NCBI RefSeq assembly: GCF_965638725.1 | Contig: NC_134949.1 | Location: 52,232,151-52,296,150 of the forward strand | DNA from: Aptenodytes patagonicus | Taxonomy: Eukaryota > Chordata > Aves > Sphenisciformes > Spheniscidae | Direction of reading: 5' to 3' | DNA: 64,000 bases | Shown here: positions 55,101-64,000 of the stretch, piece after piece | Position numbering within the stretch: position 1 is the stretch's first letter | Layout: each line of letters starts with the position of its first letter | Notes under the pieces: generated by a model | What the model saw: only the letters and a program-made list of their open reading frames with translations | What the model was told of the DNA's origin: nothing | Databases searched by the model: none | Translations under genes and position numbers: made by a program

Positions 55101-55227
55101 TTGTCTTTTTAGGTGGGAGCACTTGATTTACCAGTTTGGGGGACATGAAGCATTGATCGACTATGTTATAGTTAAAGGAAAAGTCATCTATCAAAATGAG
55201 AGGTGTGGGACAATGAGCAGTTACTGA
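42898..55227 (+). CDS. AMDHD1: imidazolonepropionase (amidohydrolase domain containing 1), complete, nine exons
   Basis: This enzyme hydrolyses 4-imidazolone-5-propionate to N-formimino-L-glutamate, step 3 of cytosolic histidine breakdown, chiefly in liver. Coding exons are 42898-43034, 44195-44301, 45312-45376, 45959-46236, 50302-50527, 51520-51644, 53999-54092, 54498-54658 and 55113-55227. All junctions are GT-AG and phases fit, giving 435 aa, near the family length. Motifs of the metal-dependent amidohydrolase (HutI-like) fold are intact: DAHTHPVWAG with metal ligands H87 and H89; ECKSGYGL (154-161); TYCGAHSVP (187-195); FHGDELHP with H260 and E263; SHLEE with H283; and GSDFNPN with D334, the expected metal or catalytic Asp. 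The ATG at 42898 has a good Kozak context (GCC before, G after) and starts the conserved RLLLENAQQ segment; upstream in-frame sequence is not conserved-looking. The tail ends NERCGTMSSY, about ten residues longer than I recall for the human protein. The exon 8 donor (GAG|GTTCGT) is weak. Confidence 0.98.
43035..44194 (+). other. AMDHD1: AMDHD1 intron 1
   Basis: The donor GTGAGT is inside the CpG island, and the acceptor TTTGCAG is followed by AGATGG. It contains a short direct repeat of GAGGTACC near 43509-43530 and otherwise unique DNA with no separate gene seen. Confidence 0.85.
44302..45311 (+). other. AMDHD1: AMDHD1 intron 2
   Basis: Donor GTAGGT and acceptor TTCTTTAG. Unique DNA; no other feature recognised. 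Confidence 0.85.
45377..45958 (+). other. AMDHD1: AMDHD1 intron 3 with a homopurine tract
   Basis: Donor GTAATG and acceptor TTCCCAAG. It includes a T-rich tract near 45640-45662 and a 37-nt run of only A and G at 45777-45813, which could adopt triplex structure. Nothing coding was seen. Confidence 0.8.
46522..46574 (+). repeat. intronic 53-bp repeat, copy A
   Basis: Matches 47670-47722 at 45 of 53 positions without gaps. Both copies contain CTTAGTCTCTGCC and TTTTATTTTGACCAG. Similarity stops at the same point on both sides. It is either an old duplication or two copies of a dispersed element that I cannot name. Confidence 0.85.
47670..47722 (+). repeat. intronic 53-bp repeat, copy B
   Basis: Same orientation as copy A, 1148 bp downstream, with eight substitutions. 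The DNA that follows (to about 47820, with CCGTGGTCCTCAGCC) has the look of a decayed transposon but could not be assigned to a family. Confidence 0.85.
48755..48838 (+). mobile_element. ancient CR1/L3-like LINE 3' remnant, sense orientation
   Basis: The order of segments matches the 3' end of CR1-clade elements: CTCTGCACCAGGGGTTGGAT, then CAGATGAGTTCCAGAGTTCC, then TTATTCTGCGGGACTGTG in place of the terminal ATTCTGTGATTCTGTG. Divergence is much higher than in the copy at 29607-29752, so this is an older insertion within AMDHD1 intron 4, in the gene's orientation. Confidence 0.7.
50528..51519 (+). other. AMDHD1: AMDHD1 intron 5
   Basis: Donor GTACGT and acceptor TTTGCTTAG. It contains a CAAAA/CCAAAA-type simple repeat at about 51066-51100. 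Nothing else was recognised. Confidence 0.85.
51645..53998 (+). other. AMDHD1: AMDHD1 intron 6
   Basis: Donor GTAAGG and acceptor TCTCACTAG, 2354 nt. Unique DNA; the open frames on the minus strand near 52172-52590 have no recognisable domain. Confidence 0.85.
54093..54497 (+). other. AMDHD1: AMDHD1 intron 7
   Basis: Donor GTAAGC and acceptor GCCTACTAG, 405 nt. No feature beyond splice signals. Confidence 0.85.
54659..55112 (+). other. AMDHD1: AMDHD1 intron 8
   Basis: Weak donor GTTCGT and acceptor GTCTTTTTAG, 454 nt. If retained, the frame would read on for ten codons to a TGA at 54687-54689, giving a protein that lacks the last strands of the amidohydrolase fold. Confidence 0.8.
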
Positions 55228-55354
55228 GAGAAAACAGTAATTTAGGAAGCTACTGTAATCAAATTAGCATGGAATATTTCAAAGCAACAGACAAATCAGA
55301 TTTGTATTTACTGGTAAATTGCTTGCCTGCTCACCTTACTAGCCCTCTTATTCA

Positions 55355-55360
55355 AATAAA
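55355..55360 (+). terminator. AMDHD1: AMDHD1 polyadenylation signal AATAAA
   Basis: A canonical AATAAA 128 nt after the TGA, followed within 40 nt by a TGTCCGTTGTCC segment that suits a downstream element. This predicts a 3' UTR of about 150 nt. Confidence 0.7.
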
Positions 55361-55380
55361 CTTTATCAAGCATTACCCAT

Positions 55381-58300
55381 CTCATGCATCTTCATGTCCG
55401 TTGTCCTTCTCTCCACCACATAAAAATAATTTCCAGTTATATCTATTTGAAATAAGATAGTTTCCAAAAATGTTTTCCTATACAATTTTAATCTATAAAA
55501 TTATTATACTTGAAAAAACCAAACCAAAACAAAAAAACCACCAATGAATGAAGACGTTCTGATCCAGGTAAGATTTATTGGGAAGAGTGATGTTAAGTAA
55601 CCTGTGACGGAGGGCCAGGGGCTCAGGCATGCACATTTGGAATGGCGCTTGGCAGTGCTGGGAGGCCACAGCATCCCAAGGAAAAGTCCATAGCTCCTGG
55701 GTCTGCTCAGTCTCAAACTCGGCAGATACCAGGAACCACAGTCGTGGTAGGTGGCACAGTATCTTACCTCTCCAAAATACCAAGTCTCCTGGTTTCTGCA
55801 GACTTGAAACTCAGTGGGAGCCAGCAGCTGGGAGCCCAGCAAGGTACTGCTTATCATCTGGTCTGCAACACCTTCCCTTGCAGCTCCTTTGGGGCTGTAG
55901 GGCACAAGAAAGAGGAGCCAGGGAAAATGCAGTCAGGTACAGCACTCACTGGTCTGCTGAAAGTTGGAGTGCGCTGTAGGTTAGGGGTTGAATTAGGCCT
56001 ACTATTGGCAATTAGTGATGCCAAAACCTTACAGGTTACCCCTAGCGGCAATTAGGGGTGAGGTTGTGGTCTGGTGAGTACAGCCAACCTCTCAAAATTT
56101 CAATCACCTTGAAACTTAAAAGAAGAGCACCTGTAGTCTCATACAGATGTTCCAAAAATACCTGATCTAATTTATTCTAGGCTGAATCTGAAATAACGAG
56201 ACATGTTTGTTCATGTAAGTTTGTGCTTCTGATGACAAGTTGAGTATGAGTATGATGACTCCTACTCCGAGCAATTTCAAAGCTTAAGATCCTGTTTTTT
56301 TTAAAGCTCATTCAGCTACTATTTTTTTCTGGGCTTGAACCATCACTTGAGGATGTGGTATGTAGAAAAAAGGATGATACAGCTTTGGAGTTGAAGCTGC
56401 TGCAGTGTTTAAGCAGAGTCTGGGGTAGGGAGGGTCTCTGCACACTGGCTGAGGTTTTTCTTCAACTTTTCAAATGGATGATGGCTGCAGAAACAAAAGG
56501 GCTTGACTTTCTGAAGGTGAAGTCATGAAACTACACCTGACAAGCATGAAGAACTTAGCATCGAAAATAATTATTGATATAAGCAGGTGACATAACCTGT
56601 GGTATGGAGCAGAGTGCTTTAGTGAACCAGACCCCTGAGAAAGGGCAACAGTCTCATTCTGATTAACAAATATTTGAAAGCCATCACAAACATGTATGAG
56701 CTTTATTATGACCTTCTGATCTCCCTGAGCCTTGGGCACATCTGTTAACATCCAAAATATGTAAGCCACCCCATAGAGTATCTTTGTTCATGCTTTGTTC
56801 ATGAGCCAGACTAGCCAACTAAATCAGTTTTTAAAAACAGTTTAATGGCATTCCTGCCACTAGACGTGTTTTCCTGCAAGCAGATGTTGCACCAGATGTG
56901 GGTGTAGACCTTTGTTTTTATAGAGCTTGGAAGAACATCTGAAGTATGCAATCACATGGTCCGTTCTGCCCCAGACAGCACTCATAAATAATGTTTATGC
57001 AGGCCACTGGGGAAAGCTGTCAGGGTACGAGCGTAGGCATTTCTGAAATGCAGCGTGCGGCCAGCGCAGTGCCTTTTGGCTTAGTGTAGGCATGGTGTGA
57101 AGCTGAGACCACCATGCTGCAGCATGTGCTGGTGGTCCCTTGGTCCTAGGCAGCCAAAAGCGGAGGTGAATGGGAAGCAATGCCCAGCACCTCCTCTCTG
57201 AAGTGCCTAAGATTGCATAAGGAAAACCTCAAATATTCTCTTGCTGGATAGGAACAAGCATTCATGGCCTGAAACTACTGACGTGAGGGGATTCTGCTCT
57301 CACAAATGAGCTCCGATAGGAATGTCAAACCACGTGCTTGCCCAACCAGCTCGGCCGAATAACAGTAGCCATTTAGGAGTATGCTCCAGGGCTATAATTA
57401 GTGGCAGGTTTGCAGTTAGAGGATGTGGTTATAATTCAGTGGCGCAGCTGGCTTAAGTGGTTCCTGATGGCCAGCTAAGTGGTCCTTGCCAGGGAAGGCA
57501 CACCACACTGAAATGTAGGAAGATTTTGTTTGCTTGTTTTTAACGTGGCTCACTTCAGCAATGACATTCACCGTGCTGGCTCCCGCAGCAGCTGGGAGCA
57601 GGACGTAGGTAACAGCATGGTGGGCAGGAACTTCTGCCAGCTTTGCTACTGAAGGAACCATATTGTTTAGCCATAACATGAGGCTGAAGGAAAATGGTTG
57701 ACCCCAGAAGATACAAGCCTGGCTGTTTGTTCTCACACTTGATTTTAATTAATACTTGATTTTATACAAAATGGAACAGCTTCAGGGGGAGATTGAGATA
57801 CACCTGCTACAAAGAGCCTCAAACTGAAAGGGTAGGGACTTACTTGGCACATGAGGGAGAGTTGGAGGCTGGAGGTGCTGCAAATCAGGCACAGAAGGAA
57901 GGAGCTGAACTGGGAGCTCACGCACCATGGGTGGGTACCCTAGTCCCCAGGTCTTCTGGCTAGGTTAGGTGTCTCCCTGCCAGCTTGCCAACAGGCATGA
58001 GTCCTCTCCTCAGGGCACATTTAACACAGCAGGTCTCAGACACACGAGGGTAGCCCCACACTAGCACTTTGGCTGCCCCTTGCAGCATAGCCAATAGCCT
58101 GGGAAGATTTCTAGCCCATGCTGAACCCCCTGCAGCTGTGGGTATCAGGCCAGTAGTGCCAAGGCTGGTGGTTGTTAACCAGCCTTTATATGTCGTCACT
58201 GCACCGTGACGTGAAGTCTAAGTCCTGACTCCTCCCTTGCAAAATAAAGTCTGTGCCAGACATCAGTGTTGTAACACTGAGCGCGCTACAACACAAGTTG

Positions 58301-58504
58301 CTCCGTGGGAATGGGGCCCTCGGCAGCCAGGCAGATGCCTGGTAAGCCATGGGAGTGTAGATCTTGCGCTGGTTTATATCCACCACTCCTACATCTCCTC
58401 CTCCTCCTCCCCCTTTCCTGGCCTCTGTTCCACCTGTCCTCCTTATTTCTAAACTAAGCTTTTGCTTTACATTTTCATCATGACACATGACAGGAAAAGA
58501 GATT
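55381..58504. other. intergenic DNA between the AMDHD1 and HAL 3' ends
   Basis: A 3.1-kb gap between two convergent genes. It holds a CAAAA-type simple repeat (about 55511-55540), overlapping open frames on both strands at 55500-56055 without a recognised domain, a perfect 14-bp palindrome CATGCTGCAGCATG (57113-57126) and a (CTC)5 run. No gene was recognised. Confidence 0.6.
58395..58409 (+). repeat. (CTC)5 trinucleotide repeat
   Basis: Five CTC units inside a pyrimidine-rich segment. Confidence 0.9.
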
Positions 58505-58529
58505 GCTACAGCTGTATGTGAAGCCTCAG

Positions 58530-58539
58530 TTTATTTATT
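58530..58539 (-). terminator. HAL: HAL polyadenylation signal, two overlapping AATAAA
   Basis: TTTATT at 58530-58535 and 58534-58539 on the + strand are two overlapping AATAAA hexamers on the minus strand, about 635 nt after the HAL stop. A TGTCATGTGTCATG segment follows in the minus direction (58476-58495), as expected of a GU-rich downstream element. If used, bases from about 58510 to 59171 are HAL 3' UTR. Confidence 0.55.
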
Positions 58540-59171
58540 GCAGGTGTAAGCCCATAGCTCTTAGAAAACTGCATTAAGTGTAGTCCATCACCAGAATACA
58601 ATATATTTGTTCTGGAGCAGTGATCTCCATAGCACATTTTTATGCACACAGATTTTCAGATTTGTGAAGCACCTGCTCTAAAAATGCTCTTGTTATACAA
58701 GAACCTGTGCCTCACATATGATCTGCAAAAGAGAGGAGAATTAAGTGTAAAGATAATTTTGCTTTGTAGTAGAATGAAGGGGACCACAGCAGCTACCCAA
58801 AGGAAAAAAAAAAAGTGAGAATATCAAACCTAAGCTGTTCAGTATCATTGACACAGATGAAGAGAAAACAAGTGAAGAGCTGACAAAACAAATATAGGAG
58901 GCCCTGTATAAAACATCCACTAGTTTCAGCAGGAGTCAATGTTTTGTGTTGGGAAGCTCAGGAAATTCAGCCAAAACCAGACTATCGTGACAAGCTGTCT
59001 TTCACATGTGAGGAAAGCAGTGATCCATTTCTCTACTATCTGTAGGTGCTCCTGAGATAGACAGGTCCTTTGGATAAACCACTTGGATAAACCATGTTGA
59101 TTTCTAGTAGAACGGCCACCCTTAGGCAAGTTCCTGGAAAGGATCTGCTCTGTTCCAGAGGACTGCAACTC
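58540..59171 (-). other. HAL: probable HAL 3' untranslated region
   Basis: The segment between the HAL stop codon and the overlapping AATAAA signals on the minus strand. There is no acceptor-bounded coding segment in it; it has an A-rich run at about 58804-58814. The extent depends on the poly(A) signal assignment. Confidence 0.5.
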
Positions 59172-61880
59172 TTAAAGTTCATACTGATGCCCACGGCCAT
59201 GACCAACACCTGTATTCATTTCCAGCGATCCCAGGGAGAAGGCTGTTGGTGAAACGGGTCTCGATTCAGGGATGTGTTCCCTCCTGTACTTTTCAATGTA
59301 AGGTTTAGCCACTTCCCACACCTGCAAAATGAGAAAGTTAAACAGCAGAGTCAGAACCAAAACAAGAGGTCAGGTCAGACATCAACACACAAGTTCAGAA
59401 AACCCCGTGGAAGAGTTGCTGGGATGGAAGTGAGAATTACAGACCTACATAGATAAGCTGTATGTGATCAACAGAACCAGAGAGACAGCCAGAGGTTTAG
59501 AGAAGAGCATGTGGATGGAGTTGACAGGCGGTAGGAAAAGATACAGCTCCGGGGGTACAAGGTGAAAGGATTCAAGGCAAAAATATTGCATCTTGTCTTG
59601 TCACCACGTTAATGGTCTGTGTGCAACAGTTGGGAGAGGATCGCTGTCACTTGCTACAAAATCACTTGGTCACAAGGGGCTGGGGGAGCAACATGGCAGC
59701 TGGCATGGACGAAGAAAAAGGGAAGGGATGGCGGCTGGGATTTAAGGCAGGAAAGGAAAATGTTATACAGTCTCCTTTGTCTCTCCTCCTGTAAGGGCTG
59801 CAAGGCAGCCTTACAGAAGATGGACTGGGATTTTCTTCTCCCATTTGCTTACTCTCTGCGATTCTTCTGTTACTTATATTTTACAAACAAATAAAATAGA
59901 TGGATCAACATAGCTGTACAAACACTTGGCTCAGGTTAACACATTTCGCCACTGCTGTTCCCTCATCCACATCCCCTTATTGCTTTCAGTGGTCCACCAT
60001 GCCCAAGGTCCTCAAGGCTGGGGAGCACTCACTGCCCCAGGAATGAGGAACACCGTCTGGAGAGACCACTGATTTCTCTGGAGATCTGTGGGGGTATAGG
60101 ACCCTGCCCTCAAATGATTCAAAGCTGGACCTATGTCTGTGAAACCCCTGCCAGAATTAATAGTGTAAGCTATTTATTACACAGGGCAACTTTAGGAATT
60201 GATTTGTAAACCTATCCCATTAAAACTAAGGAAAACCAAATCTCAGAAAATCTGGTGGGTTCACGCCAGGCAGAGGAGTGCTTTTCGTGAGGCCAGCCCA
60301 CAAACGCACGGAGGGTATTTCCAGATCAGAGCTGCAGCCTGCTCCTCGGGACAGTCCCACGGCACGTGCCCGAAGTCAACACTTGCCTTCTGCTCCACAA
60401 GCAGCCTGTGAGCTGCTTCAATGTCTGGGGCCATGAAGCGATCCTTCATCCAAGGCCTGTAACAAGACACATTGTGAACATTGGCCAAACATTAACCACC
60501 ACCGCTGGCAGCCAGTTCTCCAGACAAATGCCTCCCCCAGAGGTTACCCGTCTGATCTTACCTCACAACGGAACGCACAAGGTCGTAGACCTTCTCCAAT
60601 GGGGTGGTTGTTCTCAGAGGGCGTAGGAATTCAATGCCCTGGCAGGCCGCGAGCAGCTCAATAGCCAGAACTAGGAAATCAAAACAGCAAAAGGGATTTT
60701 CGGCAGCTCAAGGCAAGGTTTCCCTTATAAAGCTATCCTTGGTGTTTGTTCTGCCTAACGTGATATGGTTTCAGGTAAAGTGAAGAGACCAGTGGATGCA
60801 CACACCCCAGAGAGGCAGCCCAGCAGCAGGATTGTTTTATGGATGGTGCTGAGGGTAGTATCCAGCATTTTAGCAAGCAGATTTTAGGTCGTCTGCTGTA
60901 CAGACTTTTCAGTGTGCCCGGAACTCCTAGTTATCACAGTCTTAAATCCATAAAAATCTCCTCCAGGTCATCTTGAATACCCAAAGTAATGGGCACTATA
61001 AATCAGAAAACTTCTTTAGGACTGAGAAGAAGGAAGGGGCCTGAGCTATAAAAGAAAGTTCTGCCTATGAAGCTTGCAAGAGCCCACGTGAAAGCACCAC
61101 TAAAATTACAGAGCTTTGGAAGACAGTCTTCTGTCTGGAGGAGTTTGCACCGTATCTGCCCACCTCACACCTGATTATTATTGGCATTAGTTCCTCATTT
61201 TCACGAGCCAATCTGCCCAAGGAATTGGGAAAACCAACTGGATCTAGGACACACTGTTTCTCAACACATTGTTGAAATACAGAGTTTCTCAAACTCATTT
61301 CTCTGCACACGAAAAATGTATTTCTATAAAACTAACTCTTCAGAGCATTCAAATGTATAAACTTAAGTGGGCAAGTTCAGTATTTGTGTGCTGTGTATTA
61401 CTCTGCTCTTCCACTAACAGCTGACGTCTGTATCTAAGAACACCATCTGCCAAATACATACATAAAAAGCAGGAGAGCAATCTGTCCTTGTAAGCAAGAG
61501 AGGAAAGTTTTGCTGAGTGTCCTGCAGTAAGCAGTTTTGTTTCACAAGAAACACTTAGTGCTGGATTTACCTCATCTCTGTTAGAAAGATCCAAATGCTT
61601 GTATGTACTTAATATAATATTTTTAGACTGTTCTTTCAGCTGCATTAACTCTTTTTTCTTAAAATATGTCTAAAAAGAATGGCACTAATATCTTCATCTG
61701 GTTACATACATAAGGTCTGTCTGGAAATCAGCATTCTAATTTTACCTTGTTCCACGTGTTCAATAACTCTCAAAGCTTTTCTTGCAGCCCATCCTCCCAT
61801 GGACACATGATCCTCCGTAGCAGCACTGGTTGAGAGAGAATCCACAGAAGAGGGGTGGCACAAGGCTTTGTTCTCAGAAA
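59172..61880 (-). CDS. HAL: histidine ammonia-lyase, 3' part only (last four coding exons)
   Basis: Histidase converts L-histidine to trans-urocanate and ammonia, the first step of histidine catabolism in liver and skin. On the minus strand the coding exons are 61880-61746, 60670-60562, 60456-60387 and 59321-59172, ending in TAA. They encode the last 154 residues, roughly a quarter of the usual 650-660 aa. The first visible exon holds the conserved [20 protein letters not shown] block followed by TEDHVSMGG, whose Glu should match the active-site Glu of bacterial HutH. The next exons read [37 protein letters not shown] and [12 protein letters not shown], then a tail ending GRGHQYEL that differs from mammals. 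The MIO-forming Ala-Ser-Gly loop is in upstream exons beyond 64000. The intron between 60387 and 59321 begins with GC rather than GT. The gene is convergent with AMDHD1. Confidence 0.96.
59322..60386 (-). other. HAL: HAL last intron, GC-AG type
   Basis: Read on the minus strand, the exon ends in CAGAAG and the intron begins GCAAGT; the acceptor is TTTTGCAG before GTGTGG. The join gives EQK then VWEV, the expected protein. The nearby GT two bases further into the intron would break the frame. Nothing else was recognised inside. Confidence 0.9.
60457..60561 (-). other. HAL: HAL short intron (105 nt)
   Basis: Donor GTAAGA and acceptor TTGTTACAG on the minus strand, with codon AG|G (Arg) split across it. 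Close to the lower size limit usual for vertebrate introns. Confidence 0.9.
60671..61745 (-). other. HAL: HAL intron
   Basis: Donor GTAAAA and acceptor ATTTCCTAG on the minus strand, with codon G|TT (Val) split across it. No further feature was recognised. Confidence 0.85.
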
Positions 61881-64000
61881 CTGCAAAAATCCAGTGCAAT
61901 GAATGTAGGACAGAATGGGCACGAGACAACAGAAACAATGGCCAACCTGGAGCAAAGAGCCTGTCCACCACCTCAGGTCCAACTATCGCTACTCTTTTGA
62001 GAACGCATCGATGTTTCACCTGGACTGAGTAATTTGTAATAAACACCTTGAAAACTACCATTGCCTCTGAAAACAGTAACCAATATCAGTCTTCAGATGC
62101 AAATATTAACCAAATATAGAAAGACTGCTCACTCCTCCCCCATCTCCGGGGTTGGGTTGCTCTGGCTCAAAGGCCTGATGGAAACTGAAGAAAAAGAGCG
62201 AACAGCATAACTGAAATACAAGCCTGGCCTTGCCTGTTACTTCAAGGCAACTCTTTGTAAAGAGCATTGGTTCCCTCTGTTTTCGGTCACAGATACTGCC
62301 CCTACCCTGGTTTCAAGAAGAGAGCTAGAGATCAGCATCTGGTCTCTTCTCATTGGAGCTGAGGCACTTGCAGAACTTGCTCCAGGAAGATGCTGCAGGA
62401 GCACGGTACAAATCCTCTCCCACCCTCCTCGCCTCGCTACCAGGCTGCCCACGTCCCTCCTCCAGGCACGCACACCCCTGAGGGCAGGGGCGCTGCGGCT
62501 TTGAAAGCCAGGTGCAAGACTTGGAGTAAGTCTCTTGAACTGCACCCAAAAGCGAGGGGAATTTGGCTGCAGGAAGGGCTGTAGGCACCATCCAACGACA
62601 ATTTGGGGTTGAGAATTGCTCTTTAGAAGAGAAGAAATGAAGTCTGCATTCACAGTGCTCTGGCTGCACACAGACCTTTTCTTTCTGAAGCCCAGCAGGA
62701 TGCTGCGTAATGCCCTCGCCAAATTAGGGGCTTCAGAAAAGCAACAAGAGCAACAGCGAGGTGGTGACACCAATTGCAAATATGCTGGAGTGACACAGTC
62801 CAGGGCCAGAGCCCAGCTGGCACGTTCAGGCAGGCAACAGCAGGTCCCAGAGAGGCCGCGTGTGGCTACTGCGAACAGTTTGGCCTGGCAGGCACGGTGC
62901 TACCAGAGAGGAAGGGAGAGACGCATCCAGTGGTATTGCGAAACATCTGCAAATTTTTTGCAGCTTTATCTATTAACCCTGGGAGTGAACAACATTAGCT
63001 GGTACACAAACACCTTAGAAACTGGCAGAGTGACTTTAAAAATATTAGTAATATCTTGTTTTTTTAAAAAAAAAAAAGGAAAAGAGCTCAAATGTCACTT
63101 TTAGATAAATTCCTGGCTATTTTGACCAGGGAAAGATGGTTTTAAACCATGGATTCCTGTTGTCAGCGCAGCAATGAGTTAGAAGGCAGGGCTGTAATTT
63201 TCATTCCCCGCAGCAGAGACCACAAACACCCTAGAATCTCTCGCTCCAGATTGCAGAAGTGAGCTGTGAAACCTGAAGCCAAGCAACAACTAAGGCCTGG
63301 AGCCATCCTAAACTCTGCCCAGCCAAAAGGAAAAGTTTCCAGCCTTCAAACAAGGGGCTGAGCGCTTCAGCTCCTTTTCCAGCCCCATTCCCAAAATGGC
63401 ATCTAGGCAGGGTTCCTTTATTACATTGATTTAGTTCATTGACTTTTTTTTCTGCAGGATGTTTATCTACACATTTATCTGACATCCTCTGTTCCTTTGT
63501 CTGTTTGCATCTCTTATAATTTACCCTCTACTCATAGCATGATTATGGTGGCTCGTGCTTTCCTGAAGCTATGAACTGTAATAGCCCAGCGGCCAGCAGG
63601 CTTCTTGTTGCCTTAGTCATGAGTACTAGAGGAAAAATGTACTAATGCTTATTTTTAGTGTGCTCCTCTGATAACCAGACCTGGGAACTCCAGTCTCCTG
63701 AGGACTGTGGAGTCTGATATTGACGTACGGATCTGGCCATCAAATGGAGACACTGAGTACTACGGGTATCAGGTCCAGCTTTGAGACAAGTGGTGTCGCT
63801 GTGCTAGTGAGAAGTGAGGAATAAAGGTATCCCCTGCTTACAGACCATAACTATCCAACCAGAGGTTCTAGGTTCAGCAGAGTGGCTCGGACAGATGTAC
63901 GTTTGTTGCCTGCAGTGTTTGCTGTTAATTACAGCCCTATCTGAGCTGATTTGCAAGCTCCTGGGTACAGAGCTGTCACTGATTTCAACCGGAGCTCTTG
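61881..64000 (-). other. HAL: HAL intron running off the right edge of the window
   Basis: The acceptor TTTTTGCAG before TTTCTGAG lies at the left end. The preceding exon (expected to encode the FMIAHCTAAAL segment) is not found up to position 64000, so the intron exceeds 2.1 kb. It contains an A tract at about 63066-63077 and a frame of 180 codons (62237-62779, minus) without any recognised domain, which I treat as chance. Confidence 0.75.

Noticed and set aside
55504-56055. Frames of 133 and 137 codons on opposite strands in the AMDHD1-HAL gap
   Set aside because: They overlap each other on both strands without a recognised family. A decayed repeat is possible but could not be identified.
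55978-56065. Telomere-like TTAGGGG units with inverted ACCCCTA
   Set aside because: Only two or three scattered hexamers that do not form a tandem run; not an interstitial telomeric repeat.
57113-57126. Perfect 14-bp palindrome CATGCTGCAGCATG
   Set aside because: A palindrome of this length is expected by chance in tens of kilobases only rarely, but it has no context (promoter, repeat end or recombination site) that would give it meaning.
62237-62779. 180-codon minus-strand frame in the HAL intron, tested as the missing upstream HAL exon
   Set aside because: It lacks any histidase-like segment and has no fitting acceptor-donor pair in phase. It is treated as chance.

Overview
This window is vertebrate nuclear DNA, almost certainly from a bird. 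A CR1 LINE 3' end typical of avian genomes lies at 29607-29752, a much older CR1-like remnant lies at about 48755-48838, interspersed repeats are otherwise sparse, and genes have compact introns and CpG-island promoters. Three protein-coding genes can be read exon by exon, in the order SNRPF (+), AMDHD1 (+), HAL (-). As I recall it, this matches the SNRPF-(CCDC38)-AMDHD1-HAL neighbourhood of other vertebrates (human 12q23).

Layout. Bases 1 to about 32990 are a long intergenic stretch in which I find no convincing exon. It holds simple repeats, one CR1 fragment and a few patches that look like candidate regulatory elements (12640-12830, 21320-21790, 24240-24500, 28690-28865). From about 32990 to 34690 there is a CpG island with a perfect CRE, a 10-copy 22-bp minisatellite, three CCAAT boxes and an ETS site. 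It leads into the complete four-exon SNRPF gene (CDS 34190-35449, 86 aa). Bases 35490-42600 are intergenic, and I cannot find the CCDC38 gene that sits here in mammals. A second CpG island (about 42600-43130) starts the complete nine-exon AMDHD1 gene (CDS 42898-55227, 435 aa). After a 3-kb gap the 3' part of HAL is read on the minus strand (four coding exons, 61880 down to 59172, 154 aa). Its 5' exons, including the MIO cofactor loop, lie beyond position 64000.

How the genes work together. HAL (histidine to urocanate) and AMDHD1 (imidazolonepropionate to formiminoglutamate) are steps 1 and 3 of histidine catabolism and are arranged tail to tail. SNRPF encodes the Sm-F core protein of spliceosomal snRNPs and is functionally unrelated.

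The most unusual observations are the minisatellite beside the SNRPF promoter, each of whose units carries a near-consensus 5' splice site (AAG|GTAAG) and which shows a 44-bp higher-order alternation; a GC-AG intron in HAL; an exon in SNRPF whose only codon is the start ATG; and a 53-bp element present twice in AMDHD1 intron 4. I see no bacterial, phage, CRISPR or viral gene system here.
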